NCBI GenBank assembly: GCA_963779765.1
Contig: CAVZZP010000001.1
Coordinates: forward strand, 434,001-498,000
Length of the DNA: 64,000 nt
Reading direction: 5' to 3'
Source of the DNA: Silicimonas sp963779765
GTDB lineage: Bacteria > Pseudomonadota > Alphaproteobacteria > Rhodobacterales > Rhodobacteraceae
Positions 34,665 to 44,861 of this stretch are shown in pieces. Under the pieces are notes generated by a model that ran no database searches, had not been told where the DNA came from, and saw nothing but the letters and a program-made list of their open reading frames with translations. A program made the translations under genes and the position numbers. How positions within the stretch are numbered: position 1 is the first letter of the stretch; each line of letters opens with the position of its first letter.

Positions 34665-35207
34665 ATCGCTCGCAGACCGCACAACGCACCCCCGGTGCGT
34701 GACACCGGCCCCCGGATCAACGACCGTATCCGCGCGCCTGAAATCCGGCTCATCGGAGCCGAGGGAGAGAACGTCGGAGTCGTGACGCCCGCACGCGCCA
34801 TGGCCCTGGCCGAGGAGGCCGGACTGGACCTCGTCGAGATCTCTCCGAACGCCACGCCTCCCGTCTGCAAGATCATGGACTTCGGCAAGTTCAAGTACGA
34901 GACGCAGAAACGCGAGAGCGAGGCTCGGAAAAAGCAGAAGATCATCGAGGTCAAGGAAGTGAAGTTCCGTCCCAATACGGACATCCACGACTATGACGTC
35001 AAGATGCGGAACGTGACGCGCTTCCTCGAAGCCGGCGACAAGGTCAAGGTGACCCTGCGCTTCCGTGGCCGCGAAATGGCCCACCAGAACCTCGGACGCG
35101 ATCTTCTGGAGCGTGTAGCGGCGGATGTGGACGGCTTGGGCAAGGTCGAGAACATGCCCAGGATGGAAGGCCGTCAGATGGTGATGATGATCGGGCCGTC
35201 GAAATAA
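34665..35207 (+). CDS. infC: Translation initiation factor IF-3 (ATC start codon)
   Basis: IF-3 keeps ribosomal subunits apart and checks start codons. The protein starts IARRPHNAPPVRDTGPRINDRI, the standard alphaproteobacterial N terminus with the first residue encoded by ATC instead of ATG; AAGGAA lies 8 bases upstream. The N-domain with NVGVVTPARAMALAEEAGLDL and the C-domain ending with RQMVMMIGPSK are complete. No ATG lies between the ATC and the conserved domain. Rare infC start codons (AUU in E. coli) let IF-3 repress its own translation. An in-frame ATG at 34563 would add an unrelated leader. A strong terminator follows. Confidence 0.92.
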   Translation: MARRPHNAPPVRDTGPRINDRIRAPEIRLIGAEGENVGVVTPARAMALAEEAGLDLVEISPNATPPVCKIMDFGKFKYETQKRESEARKKQKIIEVKEVKFRPNTDIHDYDVKMRNVTRFLEAGDKVKVTLRFRGREMAHQNLGRDLLERVAADVDGLGKVENMPRMEGRQMVMMIGPSK

Positions 35208-35240
35208 CCGACCCTGAATTACGCTGTCTATCTGATGACA

Positions 35241-35275
35241 AAAGGCCCGGCTTTCGCCGGGCCTTTCGCTTTTAA
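35241..35275 (+). terminator. Intrinsic terminator after infC
   Basis: An 11-bp perfect stem (AAAGGCCCGGC at 35241-35251 with its complement at 35256-35266, four-base loop) is followed by CGCTTTTAA. Because the stem is flanked by A on one side and T on the other it may serve the convergent OmpA-family gene as well. Confidence 0.85.
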
Positions 35276-35289
35276 TATGGCCGTGGCCC

Positions 35290-37239
35290 TCAGTTCATCG
35301 ACGCCATGCCGAGAAGCGGCGTGATCTGACGAACGGTGGCGCGACGATTGGCCCGCTCCGCGGCCTCGGTCTGAATGCGAAGCTGCGATTCGCCGTAACC
35401 CTGCGTGACCATGTTCTCAGGCGGCACGTCGAAATACTCGGTCAGGGCAAGCGCCAGCGTTTCAGCCCGGCGGTCGGACAGCGCGAGGTTGTAGGTCGCG
35501 TCGCCCACGGCGTCGGTGTGGCCTTCGATGAGGAAGACTTCACCCGGGCTTTCCTCGATGAGATCCTTCATCGCGTTGCCCAGTTCCGACAGCTCTTCTG
35601 CCTGGTTGGGCAGGATCGCCGCCGATCCGGACGCGAACGTCACAGCGTTCACGTCGATCTCGGGTGCAAGGGCGCGCACCTGCTCGATCTGCCGGATCTG
35701 ACGAAGCGAGAACCTGCGGTCGAGGTTATTGGCCTCGGCGGCCGCAAGAGCCGCCCGCAACTGATCGGCGTTGTTCGCATCGATCCCGGTCGCGCGCTTC
35801 TCGATCGTCGGAAGCTCGGTCACGCGGACGGGCTCGAATTCCGTCGTGTCGTCGATGAGGACGATCTGGCGGCCATCGGGCAGGATCCGCGCACGGCGCA
35901 CGACCCGGCCATCAGAGGCGCGGATCGTCACGATCTGTGTGCCGTCATCGCGGGTCACCGTGCTGCGCGTCGAGCCGTCGCTGAAGGTCTCGGTCTGCAC
36001 CTCGGATCCGGGCTGACGCAGAAGCGCGTCGTCGTTCTTCAGGACGCGCAGGTCACCCGAGGAGTCCCGCAGGACGACCCGGTCGCCCGAGTTGGAGACG
36101 ACCTCATCGCCGTTGTTCAGGATCGATCCAACGGCAACTGCACCCAAACCGATCAGCAGAGCCTTCTCGAAGTTCGAAAGGCCATCATCGCCTCCGACCT
36201 CAGCCTGCGCGGTCGCATCGCCCGTCGCAGCGGTCTGGAACTCCTCGGACGAGGACCGCGAGGTGTCTTCGGTCACTTCCTCGGTCTCGACAGTCACGTC
36301 GGCCGGAGCCTCCGCCGTCGCGTCGGCGGCAGCAGCAGCCGCGGGCGCTTCCTCGATCTCGACAATCTCTTCGACAGGCGCGTCGGGTTCGTTAGCGTCG
36401 ATGCTTTCCACGGGAGTTTCGTCATTCGCCGTGACATCGCCTTCGGCTTCAACCGTGGGCTCGGTTTCGGTCGCCGTCATCTCGGCATCGGCTGACGGCT
36501 GCTCGGCCTCGACCTCGGGGGCCGGCTCGGCTTCTGCGGTTGTTTCGGCCTCGGCAGGCTGCTCCGCCTCGGTTTCGGCGACAGCGCCTTCGTCGGCGGG
36601 TGCCTCTTCCATGGCCTCAGGCGCTTCGACCACGTTCGCGCCGGTGTCCTCCTCGATGGTCGACCCTTCGGCCGCCTCCTCTTCAGTCGGAGGGGTCGCG
36701 GAGTCAGCGGTCGTGTCGGTCGAGATGGTGCTGTCGACTACGCCTTCTTCCGGCTCGACGGAGGTATCCGCCTCGACGGTCGTGTCGGCTTCGAGCGCAG
36801 CCTCGCCTTCGGTGACAGCGGGCTCATCGGTCACAACATCGACGGGCGCGCCTTCCTCGGCGGGCTGATCGCCTTCCGCCGCTTCCTGATTGCCTTCCGC
36901 CGCTTCGGCTTCTGCATTGGGCTGCGACTGGCGATTGGCGAGAACCTGCTGTCCGATCTCGGAGTCCACATCCACCTTCACGAGGCCTTCGGTCGTGACG
37001 CAAGGCACCGGGGTTTCGCCATCACACGCCGCAAGACCATCGGTCGGGCGCTGGACGACCAGGAAACCGTCTTCCGAGACGCAAGGCGCGTCAGGCGTGT
37101 CGCCATCGCACATTTCGAGCCCGGCTTCGGCCGCAAGCTGCTGTGTGAGACCGCCTGGCGCGTTCTGCGCGATCAGCGCATTCGGCGCGACCAGCGCGAC
37201 GCAGGCCATCAGGGCGGTGGTGTTTTTCAGAGAAACCAT
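35290..37239 (-). CDS. OmpA-family outer membrane protein with long acidic linker
   Basis: About 649 residues. A signal peptide (MVSLKNTTALMACVALVAPNALIAQ) is followed by two Cys-pair repeats (about residues 40-88), a ~230-residue low-complexity stretch rich in Glu, Ala, Thr and Pro, a hydrophobic helix (FEKALLIGLGAVAVGSILNN), a beta-rich region, and a C-terminal OmpA/peptidoglycan-binding domain with FASGSAAILPN, LIEGHTDAVGDATYNLALSDRRAE and YGESQLRI. It probably links the outer membrane to peptidoglycan. GGAG 8 bases before the ATG at 37239 decides that start over a GTG at 37248. Confidence 0.85.
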   Translation of the reverse strand: MVSLKNTTALMACVALVAPNALIAQNAPGGLTQQLAAEAGLEMCDGDTPDAPCVSEDGFLVVQRPTDGLAACDGETPVPCVTTEGLVKVDVDSEIGQQVLANRQSQPNAEAEAAEGNQEAAEGDQPAEEGAPVDVVTDEPAVTEGEAALEADTTVEADTSVEPEEGVVDSTISTDTTADSATPPTEEEAAEGSTIEEDTGANVVEAPEAMEEAPADEGAVAETEAEQPAEAETTAEAEPAPEVEAEQPSADAEMTATETEPTVEAEGDVTANDETPVESIDANEPDAPVEEIVEIEEAPAAAAAADATAEAPADVTVETEEVTEDTSRSSSEEFQTAATGDATAQAEVGGDDGLSNFEKALLIGLGAVAVGSILNNGDEVVSNSGDRVVLRDSSGDLRVLKNDDALLRQPGSEVQTETFSDGSTRSTVTRDDGTQIVTIRASDGRVVRRARILPDGRQIVLIDDTTEFEPVRVTELPTIEKRATGIDANNADQLRAALAAAEANNLDRRFSLRQIRQIEQVRALAPEIDVNAVTFASGSAAILPNQAEELSELGNAMKDLIEESPGEVFLIEGHTDAVGDATYNLALSDRRAETLALALTEYFDVPPENMVTQGYGESQLRIQTEAAERANRRATVRQITPLLGMASMN

Positions 37240-37411
37240 TGAATTCACTCCAATCTTTTGAGTGCTCTTTGCAGAGCGTCGTCACCATAACGCGTGGAGC
37301 GTAAAGCTGTTCCGGGTCGATCCTCCGACGCGGCGGAGATCCGCATTGCCATTGCCGCCGGTTCGGGACCACCTTAGCTGAAGACCCGAAACGACGTGAC
37401 GGAGGACCCAC

Positions 37412-38632
37412 ATGAACGCGCACGACCGCCTGAAGCCGAAGGACGCGCCTTCGCTCGCCCGCTTTGACTGGGCCGATCCGTTCCTTCTGGAAGACCAACT
37501 CGACGAAGACGAGAGGATGCTCCGCGACGCCGCGCAGGCGTTTGCTGCCGACCGCCTGTCGCCTCGCGTCCGCGCCGCCTATGCCGAGGAACGGGTCGAG
37601 CCCGAGATCTTCGCCGAGATGGGAGAGGCCGGACTTCTGGGAATTACCTTGCCCGAGGATCTTGGCGGCCTGGGTGCGGGGTACGTCACCTATGGACTCG
37701 TCGCGCGGGAGATCGAACGCGTCGACTCCGGCTATCGCTCGATGATGTCGGTTCAGTCGTCTCTCGTGATGTATCCGATCTACGCTTACGGGACCGATGA
37801 GCAGCGGAAGAAATTCCTGCCGGGTCTCGCCGCCGGCAGCCTCATCGGCTGCTTCGGTCTGACCGAGCCCGATGCCGGGTCGGACCCGGCCGGCATGAAG
37901 ACCGTGGCGAAGAAGACCGACGGCGGATACCTCCTCAACGGCGCCAAGATGTGGATTTCGAACAGTCCCGTCGCGGACGTTTTCGTGATCTGGGCCAAGT
38001 CCGAAGCCCACGACAACGCAATTCGCGGCTTTGTTCTGGAGAAGGGCGCCAAGGGTCTCTCCGCACCCAAGATCGTCGGCAAGCAGTCCCTTCGGGCCAG
38101 CGTTACGGGCGAGATCGTCATGGACAACGTCGAGGTGGGGGAGGATGCCCTTCTGCCGAACGTCGAGGGCCTCAAGGGCCCCTTCGGCTGCCTCAACCGC
38201 GCGCGCTACGGCATCGCCTGGGGCGTGATGGGCGCAGCCGAGTTCTGCTGGCAGGCCGCGCGTCAGTACGGGCTGGACCGCAAGCAGTTCGGCAAGCCCA
38301 TCGCGGGGACACAGCTTTTCCAGAAGAAGCTTGCCGACATGCAAACCGAGATCTCCCTCGGCCTCCAGGCCGCACTCAGGGTCGGCCGCCTCATGGACGA
38401 GGGACGCGCCGCGCCCGAGATGATCTCGCTGATCAAACGCAACAACTGCGGCAAGGCGCTCGACATCGCGCGCATGGCCCGCGACATGCACGGCGGAAAT
38501 GGTATTTCGGAAGAGTACCAGGTCATCCGGCACGTCATGAATCTCGAGACGGTGAACACCTACGAGGGCACGCACGACATCCACGCCCTGATCCTTGGTC
38601 GTGCGCAGACTGGAATTCAGGCGTTTTTCTAG
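37412..38632 (+). CDS. gcdH: Glutaryl-CoA dehydrogenase
   Basis: An FAD acyl-CoA dehydrogenase (406 residues) that oxidises and decarboxylates glutaryl-CoA to crotonyl-CoA in lysine and tryptophan breakdown. YRSMMSVQSSLV contains the substrate-binding Arg 109, specific to this branch, and NTYEGTHDIHALILGRA carries the catalytic Glu 385. FGLTEPDAGSDPAG and QFGKPIAGTQLFQKKLADM are family signatures. GGAGG lies upstream. Confidence 0.94.
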   Translation: MNAHDRLKPKDAPSLARFDWADPFLLEDQLDEDERMLRDAAQAFAADRLSPRVRAAYAEERVEPEIFAEMGEAGLLGITLPEDLGGLGAGYVTYGLVAREIERVDSGYRSMMSVQSSLVMYPIYAYGTDEQRKKFLPGLAAGSLIGCFGLTEPDAGSDPAGMKTVAKKTDGGYLLNGAKMWISNSPVADVFVIWAKSEAHDNAIRGFVLEKGAKGLSAPKIVGKQSLRASVTGEIVMDNVEVGEDALLPNVEGLKGPFGCLNRARYGIAWGVMGAAEFCWQAARQYGLDRKQFGKPIAGTQLFQKKLADMQTEISLGLQAALRVGRLMDEGRAAPEMISLIKRNNCGKALDIARMARDMHGGNGISEEYQVIRHVMNLETVNTYEGTHDIHALILGRAQTGIQAFF

Positions 38633-38778
38633 TCTATTGACCCCGGCTTCAGGGACAACCGGGGCGCAGCAGCGGTCCGGTTGCCCTGGAAGAAACAGTC
38701 TGCCCCCTTCTTGCCCATATCCTTGCCGAGTCGCACGGACCGCGTCTATGGTGACCCTCGTGTTGTGAGGACGAGTGA

Positions 38779-39774
38779 ATGGTGGCGGGGGCTGCTATCT
38801 CCACCGATCTGTCGGATTCCGAGTGGCTGGGTGCGCTCAGGGAGATCGGCGAGAGGGAGGGATATTACACATCTTTGGGGGACGACCATTCGGCGGTGTT
38901 CATCGAACAATCGCACGACGTCCTTTTCGTGTCTTTCGAGACCCTCTTCTCGATCCGGTCGGTCAGCGACACCGGAATGCCGCTGGCCTTCGACTTGGCT
39001 GCGCGCAAGGGATGGTCGCACCTGACGCTGATCGCCACGACGCAGGACTGGTTTCGTGACCGCCGCCTTTTCAGCTACTTCGATGGATTGGTGGACCACG
39101 GCTTCTTCGAGAATTTCGACCGCGTCATTTTCTACGGTGCGGGCATGTGCGGCTATGCCGCCGCAGCTTTCTCGGTCGCCGCACCGGGATCGACTGTGCT
39201 TCTCGTGTCTCCCCAGGCCACGCTCGACCGTCGCTTGACCGGCTGGGACGACCGCTTTCCCTCGACACGGCGGCTCGAGTTCCGCTCGCGCTATGGCTAC
39301 GCGCCCGACATGATCGAGGCGGCGGAGGCAGCCTATATCCTCTTCGACCCCGAAGAGACCGAAGACGCGATGCACGCCAGTCTCTTCCGTGGTCCGAACG
39401 TGCACCACTTCCGCTATCGCAGAGGACGTGCCGGGGCCATCGAAAGCGATCTGCGCACCCTGTCCCTGATTTCGAAGCTCTCCGACCACGCGTCGCGGGG
39501 CAGTTTGGACTTCGCCACCCTGGCCCACGAGATGCGTAAGCGTCGGCGGCATGTGCCTTACCTGCGAGCGCTCCTGTCGCGCGTCCTGGCCGAGGATCGG
39601 CCGCACCTGACCGCGCGCCTTTGCCGGGCCGTCCTTGCAGAACAGCCGATCCCGCGCTTCAAGCATCACCTCGAGGCCGCCGAGCGGCGCATCGCGGCCG
39701 GCAACGGGCATAGCCACGATCCGGTCGATGACGAGGACGAGGACGAGACCGCGGACAGCCCTCAGGTGTCGTAA
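38779..39774 (+). CDS. Conserved hypothetical protein, alpha/beta-hydrolase-like
   Basis: A 331-residue cytosolic protein. The middle part (FDRVIFYGAGMCGYAAAAF, then STVLLVSPQATLDRRLTGWD) looks like the nucleophile elbow of an alpha/beta hydrolase but has Gly-Met-Cys-Gly-Tyr, with Cys in a possible nucleophile place. A helical C-terminal region (RKRRRHVPYLRALLSRVLAED) and a very acidic tail (DPVDDEDEDETADS) follow. Relatives in databases are sometimes labelled PAPS reductase, which I see no support for. GAGGACGAG precedes the ATG. Confidence 0.7.
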   Translation: MVAGAAISTDLSDSEWLGALREIGEREGYYTSLGDDHSAVFIEQSHDVLFVSFETLFSIRSVSDTGMPLAFDLAARKGWSHLTLIATTQDWFRDRRLFSYFDGLVDHGFFENFDRVIFYGAGMCGYAAAAFSVAAPGSTVLLVSPQATLDRRLTGWDDRFPSTRRLEFRSRYGYAPDMIEAAEAAYILFDPEETEDAMHASLFRGPNVHHFRYRRGRAGAIESDLRTLSLISKLSDHASRGSLDFATLAHEMRKRRRHVPYLRALLSRVLAEDRPHLTARLCRAVLAEQPIPRFKHHLEAAERRIAAGNGHSHDPVDDEDEDETADSPQVS

Positions 39775-40052
39775 TCCGGCGTGCGCGCCGCCCTGACCCG
39801 ATCCCGCACCCTCGGCAGCACCAGACCGATGCAGCCACCCAAGATCAGCGGGACCGCGTGCGGCACGGCAAGTACCCACGACATCACCGCCGCCACCAGA
39901 AGGCACAGCGCCAGCGAGAGCGCCCTTGCTTCGGCATGATCGAAGGGGGGATCGTCCGGCAGCAGCAGCCCCGCCAGAAGCGACGTGACCTGCGGCTCCG
40001 CCCGGTCCGCGGCCCATCCGGCGAACAGGCCCAGCAAGAATGTGACCAGCAT
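39762..40052 (-). CDS. DUF2484 family small membrane protein
   Basis: A 96-residue protein with two or three membrane helices (MLVTFLLGLFAGWAAD, ALSLALCLLVAAVMSWVLAV, VPLILGGCIGLVLPRV) that matches a family limited to Rhodobacterales. A strong ribosome site (AGGAGGA) precedes the ATG. Function unknown. It overlaps the preceding convergent gene by 13 bases and is divergent from pyrC. Confidence 0.8.
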   Translation of the reverse strand: MLVTFLLGLFAGWAADRAEPQVTSLLAGLLLPDDPPFDHAEARALSLALCLLVAAVMSWVLAVPHAVPLILGGCIGLVLPRVRDRVRAARTPDYDT

Positions 40053-40142
40053 CCGATCCTCCTCTTTTCGGCCAGTCTATACCCTTTCGTCGCGCCGTGC
40101 AGCGCCTCTGGCCCCTTTCGACGGGTTGGGCTAGAGGAAACC

Positions 40143-41180
40143 ATGACGGACCGCCTGACCATCCGCCGCCCCGACGACTGGCACCTCCACCTGCGTGACG
40201 GGGCGATGCTGGACGGCGTTCTGCCGTGGTCCGCCCGTCACTTCGCCCGCGCCATCGTCATGCCGAACCTCGTGCCGCCCGTCGTCACCGGTCGCGACGC
40301 CGCGGCCTATCGCGACCGCATCCTGAAGGCGCTGCCCGAAGGCATGCCCTTCGAGCCGCTGATGACGCTTTACCTGACCGAGGACACCGACCCCGCCGAT
40401 GTGGCGAAGGCGGCGGAAGGCGGTCTCGTGAAGGCGGTCAAACTCTACCCCGCCGGCGCCACGACCAACTCGGCTTCGGGCGTTCGCGACTTCGACCGGG
40501 TCCGCCCCGTGCTGGAGCGCATGGCCGCGATCGGCCTGCCGCTCTGCGTCCACGGCGAGGTGACGCGACCCGAGATCGACATCTTCGATCGCGAGGCCGT
40601 CTTCATCGACGAGGTTCTCGACCCGATGCGCCGCGCGACACCTGGCCTGCGCGTCGTGATGGAACACATCACCACCGCCGAAGCGGCGGCCTATGCCGCC
40701 AGCGCGGGCGACGATCTGGCGGCGACGATCACCGTCCAGCACCTGATGCTCGACCGGAACGACATGCTTGTCGGCGGCCTGCGCCCGCACTTTTACTGCC
40801 TGCCCATCCTCAAACGCGGTACGCATCGTCCGAAGCTGCTCGAAGCGGCGACGAGCGGCAGCCCGCGCTTTTTCCTGGGCACCGACAGCGCCCCGCACCC
40901 GACCGACCGCAAGGAGGCCGAGTGCTGCGCGGCCGGTTGTTTTACCGCTCCCGTGGCGCTGTCCTGCCTCGCCGAAGTCTTCGATGAGGCGGGGGCACTC
41001 GACCGCCTCGAGGCCTTCGTCTCCGACAACGGAGCGCGGTTCTACGGCTTGGCACGGAACGAAGGCACGATCACGCTGGAAAAGGGCGATCCGCTCGAAA
41101 TTCCAGCGTCGGTAGAGACCGGCGCGGGGCCCGTGACGGTCTTCGATCCCGGCCGGCCGCTTCACTGGCGGGTGGTGTGA
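40143..41180 (+). CDS. pyrC: Dihydroorotase (class II)
   Basis: Zinc enzyme of pyrimidine synthesis that closes carbamoyl-aspartate to dihydroorotate, 345 residues. DDWHLHLRDG binds zinc, KAVKLYPAGATTNS carries the carbamylated lysine, and VHGEVT, MEHITTAEA and GTDSAPHP supply further metal and substrate ligands. GAGGAAACC precedes the ATG. It is followed 36 bases on by pyrE. Confidence 0.95.
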   Translation: MTDRLTIRRPDDWHLHLRDGAMLDGVLPWSARHFARAIVMPNLVPPVVTGRDAAAYRDRILKALPEGMPFEPLMTLYLTEDTDPADVAKAAEGGLVKAVKLYPAGATTNSASGVRDFDRVRPVLERMAAIGLPLCVHGEVTRPEIDIFDREAVFIDEVLDPMRRATPGLRVVMEHITTAEAAAYAASAGDDLAATITVQHLMLDRNDMLVGGLRPHFYCLPILKRGTHRPKLLEAATSGSPRFFLGTDSAPHPTDRKEAECCAAGCFTAPVALSCLAEVFDEAGALDRLEAFVSDNGARFYGLARNEGTITLEKGDPLEIPASVETGAGPVTVFDPGRPLHWRVV

Positions 41181-41183
41181 GAT

Positions 41184-41206
41184 GCGTATTTGGCAAGAAA
41201 TGAAGA
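41184..41206 (+). repeat. Possible partial REP-like tail
   Basis: The pyrC-pyrE gap has TATTTGGCAAGAAATGAAG, resembling the tail that follows the hairpin in the two elements flanking argF (TATTT-x-CAAGAAGAA). No hairpin is attached. It may be a decayed copy, or chance. Confidence 0.25.
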
Positions 41207-41216
41207 GGCAGGCGCT

Positions 41217-41894
41217 ATGATCCCCAGCAGTTTCCCCGAGAAGGACGAGATCGCCCGGCTGACGGCGAAAATGCTTCTGGAGATCGGCGCGGTTCACTTC
41301 AACGCCGAGACGCCCTTCACCCTCGCCTCCGGACTGCCTTCGCCCACCTACATCGACTGCCGGAAACTGATCTCGTACCCACGGATCCGCTCGACGCTGA
41401 TGGATTTTCTTGCGGTCACCGTGATGCGCGACGCGGGCTTCGAAGCCTTCGACAACGTCGCGGGCGGGGAAACGGCCGGCATTCCCTTCGCCGCCCTGGT
41501 CGCCGAGCGGCTGGCATTGCCCATGACCTACGTCCGCAAGAAACCCAAGGGATACGGCCGCAACGCGCGCATCGAGGGCGTGATGACCGAGGGCCAGCGC
41601 GTCCTCCTGATCGAGGATCTGACGACCGACGGCGGATCCAAACTGTCTTTTGTCGACGCGATCCGCGAAACGGGCGCGACGTGCGGGCACACGGCCGTCA
41701 TCTTCTATTACGGCATCTTCCCCGACACGATGGATACCCTCGCCGGCCACGGCATCGCCCTTCACCACCTCTGTACCTGGTGGGACGTGCTGGAGGCGGC
41801 GCGTGCGGACGAGAAGTTCGATGAGGCGACGCTGAAGGAAGTCGAGACCTTCCTGCGCGCCCCTCGTGCCTGGCAGGAAGCGCGCAAGTCCTGA
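41217..41894 (+). CDS. pyrE: Orotate phosphoribosyltransferase
   Basis: A 225-residue type I phosphoribosyltransferase converting orotate and PRPP to OMP. The PRPP motif is VLLIEDLTTDGGSK; TLASGLPSPTYIDCRKLISYP and the flexible loop RKKPKGYGRNARIEG are conserved. I start at MIPSSFPEKDEIARL (41217), after GAGGCAGG, not at the upstream non-ATG start of the frame. It works one step after PyrC's product is oxidised. Confidence 0.94.
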   Translation: MIPSSFPEKDEIARLTAKMLLEIGAVHFNAETPFTLASGLPSPTYIDCRKLISYPRIRSTLMDFLAVTVMRDAGFEAFDNVAGGETAGIPFAALVAERLALPMTYVRKKPKGYGRNARIEGVMTEGQRVLLIEDLTTDGGSKLSFVDAIRETGATCGHTAVIFYYGIFPDTMDTLAGHGIALHHLCTWWDVLEAARADEKFDEATLKEVETFLRAPRAWQEARKS

Positions 41895-41960
41895 GCCGCT
41901 TTTGGCGCACCAGATGTTGACGCGGGGCCGACGTTTCCCGCAAGATGAAGTCACATAACT

Positions 41961-41980
41961 CTGTCCACAGGCTGTCCACA
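41961..41980 (+). promoter_or_regulatory. Tandem DnaA-box-like sites upstream of dnaB
   Basis: CTGTCCACA occurs twice, at 41961-41969 and 41972-41980, 11 bases apart and 80-100 bases before dnaB. Each matches 7 of 9 positions of the DnaA box TTATCCACA, so binding is plausible but not certain. Confidence 0.35.
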
Positions 41981-42059
41981 GGATATCCAGATGGCGCGGA
42001 CGTTCCGGGCGGCGTAGGACGGCTGCGGGACAGGGACAAAAAGAATCGTGAGGGCAGCA

Positions 42060-43553
<1,494 letters not shown>

Positions 43554-43562
43554 GGTTTCGGC

Positions 43563-44744
43563 TCAGGGAGCGACGGTGCCCGCCGGAAGATCGTCGAGTG
43601 GAGTGGGATCGACGAGGACGACCTCTGCAGGCTTGCCGTCTTCGGCCGGTACTTCCTCGACGACCTCGTCCTCTTCTTCGTCTTCCGTGCCGGAGATGAA
43701 GATCCCAAGGCCGGCCAGGGTCGGAATATGTTCCGAGAAAACCCGGATGGCGATCAGCGCGGGAACGGCCACGAACATTCCGATCACCGACCAGGCCCAT
43801 CCCCAAAAGGCGACGGCGATGAACACGATGACGGCGTTCAGCTTGAGGCTTCGTCCCACGGCATAGGGCGTGATGAACTGTCCCTCCAGCGTCGTCAGGA
43901 ACAGGTAGGAGCCAGCCGCGAGCGTCGCCTGCCCCACCGTATCGAACGAGATCAGACCGATGGCGAAGGTCACCGCGACGCCGGCGATGGCGCCGAGGTA
44001 GGGAATGAAGTTCAGAAGAAAGGCCGCAACGCCGAAAAGAAGCGGGTTCGGCATCCCCACCCACCACAGCACCAGTCCGACGCCTACGCCGAGACAGGCG
44101 TTGATGACGGTGATGGTCAGGAAGTAGCGCGACAGCTTTTTCTCGATGTCGTACGCGATCTGGATCGCGCGCTTCTTGTCTCGAAAGGTCGGGCTGGCCT
44201 GAACGAGCTTCTGGTAGAACATGTCGCCCGACGCCGTCAGGAAGAACAGCAGCACGAATGTGAAGATCGTCTGACCGACCACCACCGGCGTGCCATAAAG
44301 CGTCGCCGTCACAAGGTCAGGGCCGCTCTGAACCACCACCGTCTCGTCCGTCGGGTCCGCATCGTCCATCGTGGCCATCTCGGTGACCTGGTCAGTCGCC
44401 TCGGCGACCTTCTCGATCGCGTTGGACACGCCGCGCAGCTTCTGCTCGACGTCGATGGCGATGGCGCGGGAGTTCTCGGCGTAGTTCGCCACGGGCCCCG
44501 AGAGGACGTAGACCAAGGAAACAAGGCCGATGACCATGAAGCTGACCACGACAGCCGCGGTGACGACGGGAGACACACCACGGCGCTGAAGAACGCGGCG
44601 GATAGGACTGACCGTGATGGACAGAAGGAAGGCCATGAAGACCGGCATCAGGAATGACCGGGCCACGACGATGGCGGTAATTGTCGCGAGAAGTGCTAGT
44701 GTCACCAGGGCCCAGTTCGCGAACTTGTTAGGAGAGATTTGCAA
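43563..44744 (-). CDS. AI-2E family transporter with acidic tail
   Basis: A second AI-2E/PerM-type permease, 393 residues, not closely similar to the one at 3053. Hydrophobic helices begin at residue 10 and the family motif FLLNFIPYLGAIAGVAV is present, then TLEGQFITPYAVGR. The last ~45 residues are very acidic (GTEDEEEDEVVEEV). The frame starts with TTG at 44744 without a clear ribosome site, so the true start may be a few codons later. It converges on dnaB. Confidence 0.82.
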   Translation of the reverse strand: MQISPNKFANWALVTLALLATITAIVVARSFLMPVFMAFLLSITVSPIRRVLQRRGVSPVVTAAVVVSFMVIGLVSLVYVLSGPVANYAENSRAIAIDVEQKLRGVSNAIEKVAEATDQVTEMATMDDADPTDETVVVQSGPDLVTATLYGTPVVVGQTIFTFVLLFFLTASGDMFYQKLVQASPTFRDKKRAIQIAYDIEKKLSRYFLTITVINACLGVGVGLVLWWVGMPNPLLFGVAAFLLNFIPYLGAIAGVAVTFAIGLISFDTVGQATLAAGSYLFLTTLEGQFITPYAVGRSLKLNAVIVFIAVAFWGWAWSVIGMFVAVPALIAIRVFSEHIPTLAGLGIFISGTEDEEEDEVVEEVPAEDGKPAEVVLVDPTPLDDLPAGTVAP

Positions 44745-44861
44745 CTTTTGACCCCGTTGTTACGTGCTGAACGCGCGATGTCGGTTTGCGTTCCAGCGTG
44801 AGGACGGCAGCCTTGAGAGGTCAAGTCTCGACATTTCGCTTCAATGGTTCATCATCAGAGA

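Noticed and set aside
35518..36868. Long plus-strand ORFs opposite the OmpA-family gene, one Ser/Ala-rich
   Set aside because: They are antisense reads of the Glu/Ala/Thr-rich linker with no homology or ribosome site.
38641..38670. Possible terminator CCCCGG...CCGGGG after gcdH
   Set aside because: The loop is 12 bases and no T-run follows.
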